A model generated the notes under the pieces. The model was not told where the DNA came from. It saw only the letters and a program-made list of their open reading frames with translations, and searched no databases. The position numbers and the translations under genes were made by a program. From NCBI RefSeq assembly GCF_013166515.1, contig NZ_JABKKJ010000009.1, positions 38,813 through 102,812 on the forward strand: a DNA stretch of 64,000 nt, written 5' to 3'. Source of the stretch: Xylanibacter caecicola. GTDB taxonomy: Bacteria > Bacteroidota > Bacteroidia > Bacteroidales > Bacteroidaceae. This document shows positions 54,626-64,000 of the stretch, piece by piece. Each line of letters starts with the position of its first letter. The stretch's first letter is position 1.

Positions 54626-57482
54626 CACACAGTTGCCGGTAGGGACAGATGTCACAGTTGCTCCTGTCGGCTGTCGGTTCAAAGTCGTGTTCATTATTAT
54701 ATATGTCTTTTATCAATGCAATAAGATTGAAGCGGAACTCGTCATCATATTCTTTTATGTCCGTTATCTTCTCTTTTCCAAACAGAAGGGTAGGGTCATA
54801 GCCGTCTTTCCGGGTGTGTTGTATGAAAAGCAGCGCCGGACTTACGCCGAGACCGTTATGGTTGTAATGCACATTGTTGCGTACAAGCGCAGAGTAGAGC
54901 ATCGCCTGAAAGTAGTAGTCGGTATGCTTTTCCCTCAACAGCGACGGGTCGAACACCTCTTCCACGCTGCAAGGTTTCCTTGTTATGCCGCTTCCTCCCG
55001 TCTTATAGTCTATCACACGTATACGTTGCTGTCCCGTTTCACTGTCCGTTATCATGTCGAGACGGTCTATACGTCCGCCTATCTTTACGGTGTGCCGGGT
55101 TTCACCCGTATCGAAAGCAACATCTTCAAACACATCGCCTTCCAGACATATTATCGTAAAGGGGGCGAGAGTTTTGTCTATCTCGAGCAGACGCCTTATA
55201 TATCGTATTATCACTTCCCTGTTTATGAGTTGCAGTCCGTTGTATTCCACCGCCCGCAGAGTGCTGTCCGAAGTCTTGAAGAACTCTTGTCTGAATGCTG
55301 TATCAACGGTTGTCTCTATAAGTTTACGGTCTTTAAGCACCCGTTCTATATCCGTTGACTTCACCAAACCGTCGGGTTGCATTATCTGTCTGTATATCAG
55401 TTCTGATGCAAGGTGGAATATATTGCCGAATATCCTGTTGTCTATGTCGTCGTCGATGTTGTCCGGCTCTTTTATCTTTGCCACATTATTATAATAGAAG
55501 CGCAGCGGACACCGCCTGTAATTGTTCATTGCGGTTGGCGAGAGATACCCTATGTTCATCAGACGGTCCATAACTTCTGGTGTTTTTTCTATGCACCGGG
55601 GAGTCATGATATTACGGTCTTTCTCCGTATGTAGCGTCCTGCGTTCTATCGCATATCCGCTTTCCACCATGAGTTGCATCATGAAACGGCTCATCTCTCC
55701 GGTCTGTCCGTCGTCTGTCGAACTGTTGTAGACAAGGGTTATGTCATTTGCACGCTGCAGCATCCGGTGAAAATAATATGAATATATAGCCACTTTATTG
55801 TCTATGGTGGTAAGTCCGTATGCCTTGCGGATAGAGTAGGGGATGAAAGACGAGTCGCCGAGACTTTTGGGCATGTGCCCCTCGTTGCACGAAAGGACAA
55901 GGATATGGTCGAAATCGAGGTTTCTTGTTTCGAGAACTCCCATTATCTGGGTGTTCACAACCGGCTCTCCGTGGAACGGAATGCTTGTTGTGGATATGAG
56001 TTGCAGTATCAGTCGCTGCAGTGTTATGTTGTCCGCTATCAGGTCACCCGATGATATAAGTCCGTTGATCCTTACAAGAAGCGTGTGTATGCAAAATACC
56101 GACTCCTGGAAAAACGCGTCGCCGTCTTTGGCATTGCGTGCAATCTCAGCCACGATGTCTGTCAGCCAACTCACGATACCACTGTTTTTTTCAATTCCGA
56201 ATACAAGCGACAGTCCATTGTCGAGCGACAATTCGTCTGCCGCAAGACTGTGTCCGCGGTCGGCATAGAGCATGTCTTTAAGCTCTTTGCACCTTGTGGA
56301 GATGAAACGGGAGTAGGGGTGGGTTATCACAGGCATGACATAACGCCTCTTGAACTGCCGTCTGCCGGCATTGTATCCGTTGAGATACAGCGACGAAAGG
56401 CGTAAGACAAGAGATGACAGAGGCGACTGCGACAGCGGAAAGCCTGCCGTAACGTTGACATTTCCGGCTTCTTCGGGCAGACAGTGCACCACTGTCTGCA
56501 ACATGTTTTCATTGCACAACACTACTGCGGTGCGCTGTCCGGCACCGGTTCTGCCGTTTTCACGTAGCCAGCTGCTTATATATCTTGCCTGAATGCTGTC
56601 CGTTCCGGAATTGATATATACAATGTTCTTGCGCTTTGACATATTGTCGTATATATCCGTGCTTGTACTGTCAAGTTCGTTCGGATAATACTTCAGATAT
56701 CCGGAAATGTAATGCCCGGCTTCATTTACGGCGTCTTTCCCGCCCGAAGGCATGTAATACTTATCGAAATCCCAATAGAAACGTGCCTTGTCCTGTTCCT
56801 GCAGACGGTCGAAAATCTTCCGTTCCACTTTCTGAACCACATTGAATCCTACAAACAGATACGTGTCATATTTGTATTCTATGGTGTCGTCGGACGCCAC
56901 ATCACGGTAAAGCATGCCCTCGTATGCAATGTTCTGCTTTCTGAGTCTTTCCCTGTAATCGTCGTATATGTTGCCGATGTTGCTCCACAACTGCATGAAC
57001 CTTTGCTTCAATATAGTGTCCTGATCTTCGGAAAAGTTGCTGAAAAACTTTTGCAACGTAGCCTTCTGCTCGGGCGTAAGATATGATATGTCGTCAAGCC
57101 GGTGCATGTTTTTAAGGTTGGAAAACACATGTCCGGCGTCTGCCATGTTCTTGTCTATGTCGTCAAAATCGGCAAGCAACAGTTCGCCCCAGCCATAGAA
57201 ATGGTCGAGAGTCTCGTCTATGCCGGTGCATCGTATGAAGCTTTTATGCAGGTCGCATATAAGTTTTATACGGTCGCCGACCTCAAGTGACGAGTGCCGC
57301 CTGAACATTTCGCTGATGGTGAGATATGCCGGAGACCACAAAGGGCGGCGTGCTGTCCTTGTCAGACTGTCGCTAAGGAACAACGATGCACGCTTGTTGG
57401 GAAAAACAACCGCCATGTGCGACAGGTCATAGCCGTATTTCTTTATGATGTCTTCTGCAACGTAATCAAGGAATGTCTTCAT
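54618..57482 (-). CDS. addB: AddB-like exonuclease subunit (PD-(D/E)XK nuclease family)
   Basis: 954 residues from ATG 57482 (MKTFLDYVAEDIIKKYGYDL). An inactivated helicase-like N-terminal half (VVFPNKRASLFLSD) precedes a C-terminal RecB-type nuclease: YLSPTAMNNYRRCPLRFYYN, GGRIDRLDMI and RVIDYKTGGSG (Asp and the DxK core), and a cysteine cluster CDICPYRQLC that with the upstream Cys could hold a 4Fe-4S cluster. With AddA it processes double-strand breaks for RecA loading and degrades linear phage DNA. Lies 23 bases after addA. Confidence 0.88.
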   Translation of the reverse strand: MKTFLDYVAEDIIKKYGYDLSHMAVVFPNKRASLFLSDSLTRTARRPLWSPAYLTISEMFRRHSSLEVGDRIKLICDLHKSFIRCTGIDETLDHFYGWGELLLADFDDIDKNMADAGHVFSNLKNMHRLDDISYLTPEQKATLQKFFSNFSEDQDTILKQRFMQLWSNIGNIYDDYRERLRKQNIAYEGMLYRDVASDDTIEYKYDTYLFVGFNVVQKVERKIFDRLQEQDKARFYWDFDKYYMPSGGKDAVNEAGHYISGYLKYYPNELDSTSTDIYDNMSKRKNIVYINSGTDSIQARYISSWLRENGRTGAGQRTAVVLCNENMLQTVVHCLPEEAGNVNVTAGFPLSQSPLSSLVLRLSSLYLNGYNAGRRQFKRRYVMPVITHPYSRFISTRCKELKDMLYADRGHSLAADELSLDNGLSLVFGIEKNSGIVSWLTDIVAEIARNAKDGDAFFQESVFCIHTLLVRINGLISSGDLIADNITLQRLILQLISTTSIPFHGEPVVNTQIMGVLETRNLDFDHILVLSCNEGHMPKSLGDSSFIPYSIRKAYGLTTIDNKVAIYSYYFHRMLQRANDITLVYNSSTDDGQTGEMSRFMMQLMVESGYAIERRTLHTEKDRNIMTPRCIEKTPEVMDRLMNIGYLSPTAMNNYRRCPLRFYYNNVAKIKEPDNIDDDIDNRIFGNIFHLASELIYRQIMQPDGLVKSTDIERVLKDRKLIETTVDTAFRQEFFKTSDSTLRAVEYNGLQLINREVIIRYIRRLLEIDKTLAPFTIICLEGDVFEDVAFDTGETRHTVKIGGRIDRLDMITDSETGQQRIRVIDYKTGGSGITRKPCSVEEVFDPSLLREKHTDYYFQAMLYSALVRNNVHYNHNGLGVSPALLFIQHTRKDGYDPTLLFGKEKITDIKEYDDEFRFNLIALIKDIYNNEHDFEPTADRSNCDICPYRQLCGS

Positions 57483-57505
57483 ATTCAAGCATATAAATGT
57501 TACGG

Positions 57506-60500
57506 TTAATTTTTCACTTCCACAATCTTGTTGGTATAAACGAACCACAGATATCCGCTTATATTGGTATATCCCATAGAACCAAGCAGCGCCATATATT
57601 CTCTTACCTGTGCGGGATATTCATCTTTAGGACGTCCGAATTTAAAGTCAACGACAATCATTCTTTCTCCGTCTGTCATCACCCTGTCGGGTCTGCGCCT
57701 TATTACGTCTCCCGTATCGTGATCAAAAGAAAGTATCTCACACTCGTTGAAAAGCTGCCAATGCGGAGAGAACCAGTCGGCAACACGCTTGTCCGCAAAT
57801 CTTTTGGCAAGCATTGTGCGCACCTTGTCTGCCGACAAGCCGGTGGTATCGAGCACTCCTTCAAACTCGAGTTGCCGCAAAACGCTGTCTACATCGGCTG
57901 TTGTCCTTATGCGCGAGAATACGTTGTGCATCACATTGCCTATGGTTATATACTCATTCCGGTCGCTTTCGTCACCGTCGTCGTTGATAAAGGCACGGCT
58001 TTTGTTGCTTTGAACAAACTTGACCGGTGTGCCGAACGACTCTATCTTGATATCCAACGGTGTCTGTGGCTGCATGAAGACATTGGCGGTGGCTCTTCTC
58101 TCTTTCTTTTCACTTATATACAGTCTGCCATACGAGAACGTTACGCCCTCGTCTTCTGTCTCATTGAATGTCGATTGCGGAAGTTCTTCGTGCAGTTTAG
58201 GCAGACATTCCTGCAACAATGTGGAACGTGAGTTCTTAGCATCCTGCTTTCCTATGATGAAAAGGTTTTTACCGGCACGCGTAAATGCCACATAAAGAAG
58301 GTTCAGATTGTCGACAGTGTTCTGCATGTGCTCATGTCTGTAATCATCGGCATATATGGTATCGAGCAGTTTGCTTCCATATCTCACCGGTATCACAGGC
58401 AGTTTGTTGAACGGAGCCACAGAGGGGCGGCACCATAGTGTCTCGGAAAAGCGGTATTTTTCTATTTCCCAATCACAGAAAGGTATGATGACATTGTCAA
58501 ACTCCAGCCCTTTGCTCTTGTGTATGCTTATTATCCTTATTCCGTTTACATCGTCACTCTGTATGGTTTTGTCCATGATATTCTCTTCCCACTCTTCCAA
58601 TAGCCCGTCGATATCTGCCGGATTGTCGTTTATGAATGCGTTTACGCAGTCGTAGAAAGAGCAGATGAATGCGCTTTGTCCGTCAAGAGCGTCCAGGCAG
58701 AAGATGTGATAGATATGCTCGATGAGGTCGAACAGCGGCATGTCAGGCAGTGTTTCAAAGTTCTTTACAAACTCTTCCGGAAGGAAACTGTCGTCGTTAT
58801 TGCCGCTTATGAAGAGATCGTTGTCCGTCAACGCATCATCAATGACAAACTTACGGTAGTTCTTTATAAGTTCCGCCTTGGTCAATATATCGTCCGGATG
58901 ACTGAGATAACGAAGGGCACCTATGATGATGTTCACGGCAACCGACGAACCTATCTTGAAAGCCTCGTCACTTACAATCTTTATGTCTGTATCGCTGAAA
59001 TACTCGGCTATGACCGGTATGTGCTTTTTGGTACGTACCAGTATGGCAATGTCGTCAACACACGCCCCGGCAGCGATGAGTTCCATTATGCGTGTCTTTA
59101 CATTCAGAAGAGTATTCTCCTGATAATCAAATTTCGGAAGCAGCGTTATCTCCGCCAATCCACGCTCTTCTTTCCCTGAAGGCACAGTCTGGCAAACATC
59201 TGCATATGCGTCTTTCAGTTCATGCGCCTCACTTTCGTTTATTTCCCTTTCCTTTTCGTATTCTATGTCTACGGCTATCTTGAAGAAAGCGTTGTTGAAA
59301 TCTACGATATTGCGCTCTGAGCGGTAATTGGTGTTAAGGGTACGTATTGACAGTTGTTCGGCAGGCGAACTGAATTGTTTCTCTATACCGTTGAGAAGCC
59401 GCCAGTCTCCCGACCTCCATCTGTATATACTTTGTTTTACATCGCCGACTATGAGATTGCCAACTGTCCCGCTGTCACCGTTCACGTCGCTGTTGCTCAT
59501 ACACTCTTCAAGCAATATCTTGAAGTTTTTCCATTGTATCGTACTCGTATCCTGGAACTCGTCAATCATTATATGTTCCAGTCGCGCTCCTATTTTCTCA
59601 AATATAAAGGGAGAGTCCGAACCGTTTATCAGTCCGTGCAGCAACTGTTGCGTATCGCTGAGCAGGAACTGGTTGGTGTCGGCATTTATCTCTCTCATCT
59701 TCTTCTCTATGTTATTCAACAGTCTGAGCTGACTGAGATATTGCAGAGTTACCATTGCCGACGAGCAAAGTCTCCACAGTCTTGCACGGTCGTTCTCTGC
59801 ATTTTCCAAAATACCCATGAGTTGTGTTTCTGCCAGTGACAATATAACATCTCTGTAAGGACTGGTCTTTGAAGCCCATTCCTGTGGGGAAGCAAGGCAT
59901 TTTTCGAGCGTTTTGGTCAGAAAGACGCCGTCACTGAAGTCATTGCCGCGCAATTTCCTGAAATATCCGGCAATGCCTCTTGCCCCGCTTTTAAGGTCTT
60001 CGGGAACAAGACCGGCATTGCTCAGTGTCTTTTCAAACATATCGGCATAGTCTTCCATTTGCTTTTTCACGCTAAAGATTATGCCATTCAGTTCTTTTAT
60101 ATAGTCTTCAAAGAAATTACGCTCGGATATCTTTTCGTTAAGCACCGGGCTTTCCTGCCTGTATACATTATTAAATATGTTCTTTCCAAAGTGTTTTATG
60201 TCGGAAATGATGTTCCAGCCTTTGTCATCGTCAATGTTTTCCAATATAAGGCTGATAATCCATTTCAGTACAATGCTTGAACTGTCGAGAGATTCTATCA
60301 GTCTGTCTACGGCAAACGTCTCCGCCTGATTGTCGTTAAGCGCCAGACGGAGGTTTGTTGTCAGCTCAAGCTCACGCGAAAGGTTTCTTAAAACTCCCTG
60401 GAAGAATGTATCTATTGTCTGCACATGGAAGTAACTGTAGTTGTGCATGAGGTTTCCAAGTGCCTTTCCTGCCTGTCTGCTTGCATATTCCTTTGATATG

Positions 60501-60739
60501 CCAAGCTGTTCTGTGACAACATTGATGTATCCTTCCGAGTCCGGCAACAGTTTCCATATACCATACAACTGGCTGAGTATGCGCATTTTCATCTCTTCCG
60601 TGGCTTTGTTCGTGAAAGTCACGGCGAGAATGTTGCGGTAGCTTTGTGGATTTTCAATCAGCAGTTTTATATATTCCGTAGCAAGTGTAAAGGTCTTTCC
60701 GCTTCCCGCACTTGCGTTGTAAACGACTAATGGTTTCAT
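57506..60739 (-). CDS. addA: AddA-like UvrD-type helicase/nuclease
   Basis: 1077 residues. Superfamily 1A helicase motifs: NASAGSGKTFTLATEY (Walker A, ~10), NILAVTFTNKATEEM (motif Ia), MIDEFQDTSTIQWKNF (motif II, ~400), VGDVKQSIYRWRSGD (motif III), GIRIISIHKSKGLEFDNVII (motif V) and LLYVAFTRAGKNLF (motif VI). The C-terminus has a RecB-like nuclease core (MIVVDFKFGRPKDEYPAQVR). The gene begins 15 bases after the DUF5686 gene and precedes addB, forming one operon for double-strand break processing. Confidence 0.93.
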   Translation of the reverse strand: MKPLVVYNASAGSGKTFTLATEYIKLLIENPQSYRNILAVTFTNKATEEMKMRILSQLYGIWKLLPDSEGYINVVTEQLGISKEYASRQAGKALGNLMHNYSYFHVQTIDTFFQGVLRNLSRELELTTNLRLALNDNQAETFAVDRLIESLDSSSIVLKWIISLILENIDDDKGWNIISDIKHFGKNIFNNVYRQESPVLNEKISERNFFEDYIKELNGIIFSVKKQMEDYADMFEKTLSNAGLVPEDLKSGARGIAGYFRKLRGNDFSDGVFLTKTLEKCLASPQEWASKTSPYRDVILSLAETQLMGILENAENDRARLWRLCSSAMVTLQYLSQLRLLNNIEKKMREINADTNQFLLSDTQQLLHGLINGSDSPFIFEKIGARLEHIMIDEFQDTSTIQWKNFKILLEECMSNSDVNGDSGTVGNLIVGDVKQSIYRWRSGDWRLLNGIEKQFSSPAEQLSIRTLNTNYRSERNIVDFNNAFFKIAVDIEYEKEREINESEAHELKDAYADVCQTVPSGKEERGLAEITLLPKFDYQENTLLNVKTRIMELIAAGACVDDIAILVRTKKHIPVIAEYFSDTDIKIVSDEAFKIGSSVAVNIIIGALRYLSHPDDILTKAELIKNYRKFVIDDALTDNDLFISGNNDDSFLPEEFVKNFETLPDMPLFDLIEHIYHIFCLDALDGQSAFICSFYDCVNAFINDNPADIDGLLEEWEENIMDKTIQSDDVNGIRIISIHKSKGLEFDNVIIPFCDWEIEKYRFSETLWCRPSVAPFNKLPVIPVRYGSKLLDTIYADDYRHEHMQNTVDNLNLLYVAFTRAGKNLFIIGKQDAKNSRSTLLQECLPKLHEELPQSTFNETEDEGVTFSYGRLYISEKKERRATANVFMQPQTPLDIKIESFGTPVKFVQSNKSRAFINDDGDESDRNEYITIGNVMHNVFSRIRTTADVDSVLRQLEFEGVLDTTGLSADKVRTMLAKRFADKRVADWFSPHWQLFNECEILSFDHDTGDVIRRRPDRVMTDGERMIVVDFKFGRPKDEYPAQVREYMALLGSMGYTNISGYLWFVYTNKIVEVKN

Positions 60740-60753
60740 AAATATCTGTTTTA

Positions 60754-62781
60754 TTACCAGTCTTTGAACAGTTCGAACCCGAAACGGCAGCCTATACCGT
60801 CAAACTTGTTGTTGCGTGTGGCGGCAAACACGCCCATGGAAAACAGTCTGTTTGTAAATCCGTAGCCGTATTCTATGTACGGATGAAGGTGGTTTACGAA
60901 CAGCGTGTTTATGTAAAACCTTTCGGTTTCTATTGTTCGTCCTATCAGGGGCAGGTGGGAAATGAGCATCATGGGTGCCTCATAGGTAGCGTTGGTACGG
61001 ACATAATACTCGGAAGCGTTGTACCAGTTGCTGTTAAGTATCTGAAATTCGCCTGTCCAGTCGTCGTTCCAGCCTCCGGGAATGTTCTCGTCGCAGAAAT
61101 TTGTGTAATCGAGAAAATACGAATCTTTGTCCTTTGCAGTGTAGAAACCGAACCCCGCCCTAAGCGAAAGCGACCTTATGCTGTGATATTTCTTCATCCA
61201 TGAGGCATCGAACTCGAAACGTTCATAGTTCATTACCGACTGACCTATCCCCTTGATACCTCTTTCATAATCGGCGGTAAAGTACACTCCGGTCCAACCC
61301 CACGGGCGTATCTGCATCTGCAATGTCGGCGAAAACGACTGATATGTTGTAGGTTTTCCTGCCAGTTCAAAGCCTTTTCTGTCAACGGCAGACCGTCTGT
61401 GAAACATCATACCAGGCTGTATACTGAACTTCGATGACAGGTCGTAGTTGGTTATGAACTTTACATAGAAATCCTTGAAATAGTCAAGGTTCATCTTATC
61501 CCAGTCTATATCGCTCAACGACTCGTGCTTTATCCGGTCCACAATGCTCGAGTTTGTTATTCTGTTTCCATTACCGATTTCCGCAACCATATATCCGTTG
61601 CGCCTTTTGTTGAAAGTATATGTAAGCGGAAGTTTAAAGTAAAGCTGATGTTGTTTGAATGAATAACCCGCCTTAAGATACAACGAAATGTCGCTGTTTG
61701 AAGAGAAAACATAGCTTCCGCGCACTTTCATCTTATATGTAACGCCCTTGCTGTTGCTGTATCCGAGGTATAAAGGGTTGAGAATAGGGGATATTCTGAA
61801 CGATCCTCTGTCGGATGTGCCGAAGTTTCCTTTTATTCTGTTCACCAGATTGTCACCGATGACATCCCATAAAACGTCTTTTTTCCTGTCTTCAGATGAC
61901 CTTGTTGTATCCGATATGCTTCTTATGGAATCGAATCTGTTGTATATACTCACCTCTTTCCGTGGCAACGGCTCGGGGCGGAGCCTGTCCATAAGCGCCC
62001 TGTCGTGCGAGTCGGTTACGGTATCCGCCTGCATTACCGGAGCGGTTGCTATGGCATGATGACTGGTTGTTATCTTGTTTCCAAGGAATTTGAATGATGC
62101 TTCGATGTCGCATGTCCGCGGAACAAGCGACTTCAAGCCCTCACTGCCCATTACAGCCCTTATCCTGAAGTTTATCATGTCATGCTCTCCCGAGAAGTAT
62201 ATGCTGATTATCCTGCCCGTCGAATTGTCGATAATGGCTGTACCGCTTATCATCTGCGTATTGTGCAGCTTGGGTAAGAACAATATTTCCGAACGGTTTT
62301 CGGTGAGATGTGTTACCTTGTATTTGTAGAATTTCTTGTTTATACGGTTGAAAGGCGACAGCAGGTTGTTGCCTATCATTGTGGGCTTATACAAAGCAGG
62401 TACCTGAAACGAGTTTATTACTGACATTGCCTTACGGTGATGAGGAATGGTTCCCACGCTTACATGTAACTGCGGCTCCGTTGCCTTGCCGTTCTTGAGT
62501 TTTATGGTGCTGTATGTCTCCCCGACATACTCCTTGTTTCCTCTTGCCACCGCATACATTGTAGGAATGACAAGCAGGGTAGGGTTGCGCTTGTCGACAG
62601 TTATTGTATATCTTACATACACATTTACCGATGTGCTGTCTTTGTCTGCAAGTGTATTAATATAGGAAAAAACACGGTCGAGGATTAAAGAACCGTCATG
62701 ATTCTTTGCCTCTGTATTCGTTACAGTGAACGGCTGTACTACGAAAAACAACAATATAAGAAGTCCTGACAAGTGTTTCAC
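60754..62781 (-). CDS. DUF5686 family outer-membrane protein
   Basis: 675 residues from GTG 62781 (MKHLSGLLILLFFVVQPFTV, signal peptide). An N-terminal region (VNVYVRYTITVDKRNPTLLV) and a C-terminal half rich in amphipathic strands (YKMKVRGSYVFSSNSDISLY, LSLRAGFGFYTAKDKDSYFL) ending in ...GFELFKDW, consistent with a beta-barrel with terminal aromatic residue. It matches the Bacteroidetes DUF5686 type without the usual N-terminal carboxypeptidase-regulatory domain. An alternative GTG lies at 62787. A -7 box TACCTTTG at 62794-62787 nearly touches the start, so a leaderless transcript is possible. Function unknown. Confidence 0.82.
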   Translation of the reverse strand: MKHLSGLLILLFFVVQPFTVTNTEAKNHDGSLILDRVFSYINTLADKDSTSVNVYVRYTITVDKRNPTLLVIPTMYAVARGNKEYVGETYSTIKLKNGKATEPQLHVSVGTIPHHRKAMSVINSFQVPALYKPTMIGNNLLSPFNRINKKFYKYKVTHLTENRSEILFLPKLHNTQMISGTAIIDNSTGRIISIYFSGEHDMINFRIRAVMGSEGLKSLVPRTCDIEASFKFLGNKITTSHHAIATAPVMQADTVTDSHDRALMDRLRPEPLPRKEVSIYNRFDSIRSISDTTRSSEDRKKDVLWDVIGDNLVNRIKGNFGTSDRGSFRISPILNPLYLGYSNSKGVTYKMKVRGSYVFSSNSDISLYLKAGYSFKQHQLYFKLPLTYTFNKRRNGYMVAEIGNGNRITNSSIVDRIKHESLSDIDWDKMNLDYFKDFYVKFITNYDLSSKFSIQPGMMFHRRSAVDRKGFELAGKPTTYQSFSPTLQMQIRPWGWTGVYFTADYERGIKGIGQSVMNYERFEFDASWMKKYHSIRSLSLRAGFGFYTAKDKDSYFLDYTNFCDENIPGGWNDDWTGEFQILNSNWYNASEYYVRTNATYEAPMMLISHLPLIGRTIETERFYINTLFVNHLHPYIEYGYGFTNRLFSMGVFAATRNNKFDGIGCRFGFELFKDW

Positions 62782-62798
62782 AAACACAAAGGTACAAA

Positions 62799-62831
62799 AA
62801 AATCCTCTTCCATGTGCAGGAAGAGGATTTT
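62799..62831 (-). terminator. Rho-independent terminator of rpoD
   Basis: AAAATCCTCTTCC pairs perfectly with GGAAGAGGATTTT around a 7-base loop, followed in the minus direction by a T run. It lies 18 bases after the rpoD stop and just before the DUF5686 promoter box. Confidence 0.8.
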
Positions 62832-62848
62832 ATTAGCATAAATAATCT

Positions 62849-63721
62849 TTATCCAAGATACTTTATCAATATTTTCGCATTACCGCTGTCGCGAAGCTTT
62901 GCAATGCTTTTTTCGCGTATCTGCCTTACGCGCTCGCGTGTAAGACCAAGCTGATCGCCTATTTCTTCAAGCCCTTTCTCGTGACATCCTATACCAAAGC
63001 ATTCGCGGATAATGGTTATTTCCCTTTCTTTAAGCACCTTGCTCAACACGCTGTTCAGTTCTTGTGCCATTGATTCGTGGTCTACAACACGGTCGGTACG
63101 ACTGTCTTCGCCGCTCGGCATCACATCAAGCATGCAGTTATCCTCACCATCCTGGAACGGTGCATCTATGCTTACGTGATGACCATCGGCAGCCAAAGAC
63201 TGTCCGATCTTCTCCTCGTCAAGGTTGGTTGCTTCGGAAAGTTCCGACACAGACGGATGTCTTTGGTTCTCCTGCTCGAACTTGTTTATCTCATGATTAA
63301 TCTTATTGAGCGACCCGACCTGGTTTAACGGCAGACGGACAATGCGGCTTTGCTCCGCAATGGCCTGCAATATGCTCTGGCGTATCCACCATACGGCATA
63401 AGAAATGAATTTAAATCCACGTGTCTCATCAAACTTCTGTGCAGCCTTTATCAAGCCTATGTTTCCCTCGTCGATAAGGTCTGTAAGTGTAAGTCCTTGG
63501 TGTTGATATTGTTTGGCAACAGATACGACAAAGCGAAGGTTGGCAGTGACAAGCTTGTCCTTGGCACGTTCACCCTCCGGACCGCCTTTCTTGATTTTCT
63601 GGGCAAGCTCTATTTCCTCGTCAATGGATATCAACGGAGCGCGTCCTATTTCAACAAGATATTTGTCAAGTGCCTCACTTGAGCGGTTTGTGATACTCTT
63701 TTGAATTTTTAATTGTCTCAT
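62849..63721 (-). CDS. rpoD: Primary sigma factor RpoD (Bacteroidetes type)
   Basis: 290 residues from ATG 63721 (MRQLKIQKSITNRSSEALDK). Lacks region 1.1 as usual in this phylum. Region 1.2 (LDKYLVEIGRAPLISIDEEI), region 2 (KGLTL-like HQGLTLTDLIDEGNIGLIKA, FISYAVWWIRQSILQAI), region 3 and region 4 (LTRERVRQIREKSIAKLRDS) are clear. It recognises the TAnnTTTG/TTTG promoters seen throughout the window. In-frame starts at 63799 were rejected because the promoter box lies there. An IS30-type transposase lies upstream. Confidence 0.96.
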   Translation of the reverse strand: MRQLKIQKSITNRSSEALDKYLVEIGRAPLISIDEEIELAQKIKKGGPEGERAKDKLVTANLRFVVSVAKQYQHQGLTLTDLIDEGNIGLIKAAQKFDETRGFKFISYAVWWIRQSILQAIAEQSRIVRLPLNQVGSLNKINHEINKFEQENQRHPSVSELSEATNLDEEKIGQSLAADGHHVSIDAPFQDGEDNCMLDVMPSGEDSRTDRVVDHESMAQELNSVLSKVLKEREITIIRECFGIGCHEKGLEEIGDQLGLTRERVRQIREKSIAKLRDSGNAKILIKYLG

Positions 63722-63796
63722 TCTTGATGCCTTAAAAAAACGTTCTAAAATCCTGATATATAAGCAAATAGTCGAAATTATGCGACAAAATGCATG

Positions 63797-63804
63797 CAAA
63801 GGTA
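63797..63804 (-). promoter_or_regulatory. -7 box (TACCTTTG) of rpoD
   Basis: Minus-strand TACCTTTG matches TAnnTTTG, 75 bases before the rpoD ATG. The transposase stop codon is only about 78 bases further upstream, so the -33 region is close to the insertion element boundary. Confidence 0.6.
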
Positions 63805-63881
63805 CAAAAATTATTTCAAATAATCAATGTTTTGACACATTTTATTTATACAAAAAAACTGTATAATAAATCGGGGTAGTT

Positions 63882-64000
63882 TCAACTGGCAAGTGCAAAA
63901 TTAATGATTTGTTTGAAGAATTCTTCTTTCGGGGTTGAGAAATTTAGTTTCTTTCTCGGTCTGAGGTTCAATTTCTTTCCCACTTTCTTGATATAGTTGT
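63882..64000 (-). CDS. IS30-type transposase, C-terminal end only
   Basis: Minus-strand frame open from the right window edge to TGA at 63884-63882, about 38 residues. It reads ...NYIKKVGKKLNLRPRKKLNF and STPKEEFFKQIINFALAS. The LNxRPRKxLxFxTPxEEFF ending is characteristic of IS30-family DDE transposases. The rest lies outside the window, and the terminal inverted repeat could not be delimited; it should fall between 63820 and 63880. Confidence 0.8.
   Translation of the reverse strand, partial: NYIKKVGKKLNLRPRKKLNFSTPKEEFFKQIINFALAS

Noticed and set aside
54331..55358. Plus-strand frames over the rpsA-addB gap and addB
   Set aside because: Antisense to addB and crossing a repeat array; no family resemblance.

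Overview
The window looks like a chromosomal segment of a Bacteroidales bacterium, most likely a Prevotella-type member of Prevotellaceae. This rests on family-specific proteins (DUF4301, DUF5686, DUF6155, a DUF5112/DUF5113 sensor), a short RpoD, an AddAB-like nuclease pair, the repeated TAnnTTTG promoter element in front of many genes, and secreted-protein tails such as GIYIRNGKKFVIK. No rRNA, tRNA or CRISPR array was seen.

Layout. 1-5.3 kb: a RelA/SpoT-family synthetase (cut by the left edge) diverging from a DUF4301 gene, then a secreted protein and a small acidic-tailed protein. About 5.4-37.6 kb: a roughly 32-kb AT-rich accessory island made mostly of conflict systems. Its left part, on the minus strand, holds a DUF6155 gene with a stop as second codon, a frameshifted Fic protein, an uncharacterised protein, a frameshifted TIR protein, a HEPN-type protein, a frameshifted Eco57I/type IIG-like restriction-methyltransferase, a PLD-SNF2 helicase and an XRE regulator. 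A 1.6-kb repeat-rich spacer follows. The plus-strand part holds a HipBST-type toxin-antitoxin operon, a complete Detocs-type operon (TPR histidine kinase, stand-alone receiver, receiver-nucleosidase), a second XRE regulator, and a type I R-M cluster (hsdR, a nuclease, a DUF262/HNH gene, hsdM, a truncated rhuM) with no hsdS. The right end carries a tyrosine recombinase and a multi-HTH gene and abuts the 3' end of mnmE, a plausible attachment site.

37.6-46.6 kb: core genes on the minus strand (mnmE, GH25 lysozyme, a hypothetical, NhaC antiporter, altronate dehydratase, LacI regulator) diverge from kdgK and the KDPG aldolase gene. Together uxaA, kdgK and eda form the lower part of hexuronate breakdown, with the LacI protein as likely regulator. 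46.6-51.5 kb: a membrane sensor kinase-like protein, its response regulator and a membrane protein. 51.5-52.5 kb: a non-coding stretch with a large palindromic element and 22-bp periodic repeats. 52.5-63.8 kb: rpsA, the DUF5686-addA-addB operon and rpoD, all on the minus strand. The window ends inside an IS30-type transposase upstream of rpoD.

The strongest signals are: the Detocs operon next to HipBST; five single-base reading-frame breaks plus one nonsense codon confined to the island while core genes are intact; the missing hsdS; and a degenerate 22-bp tandem repeat that recurs at three intergenic loci.
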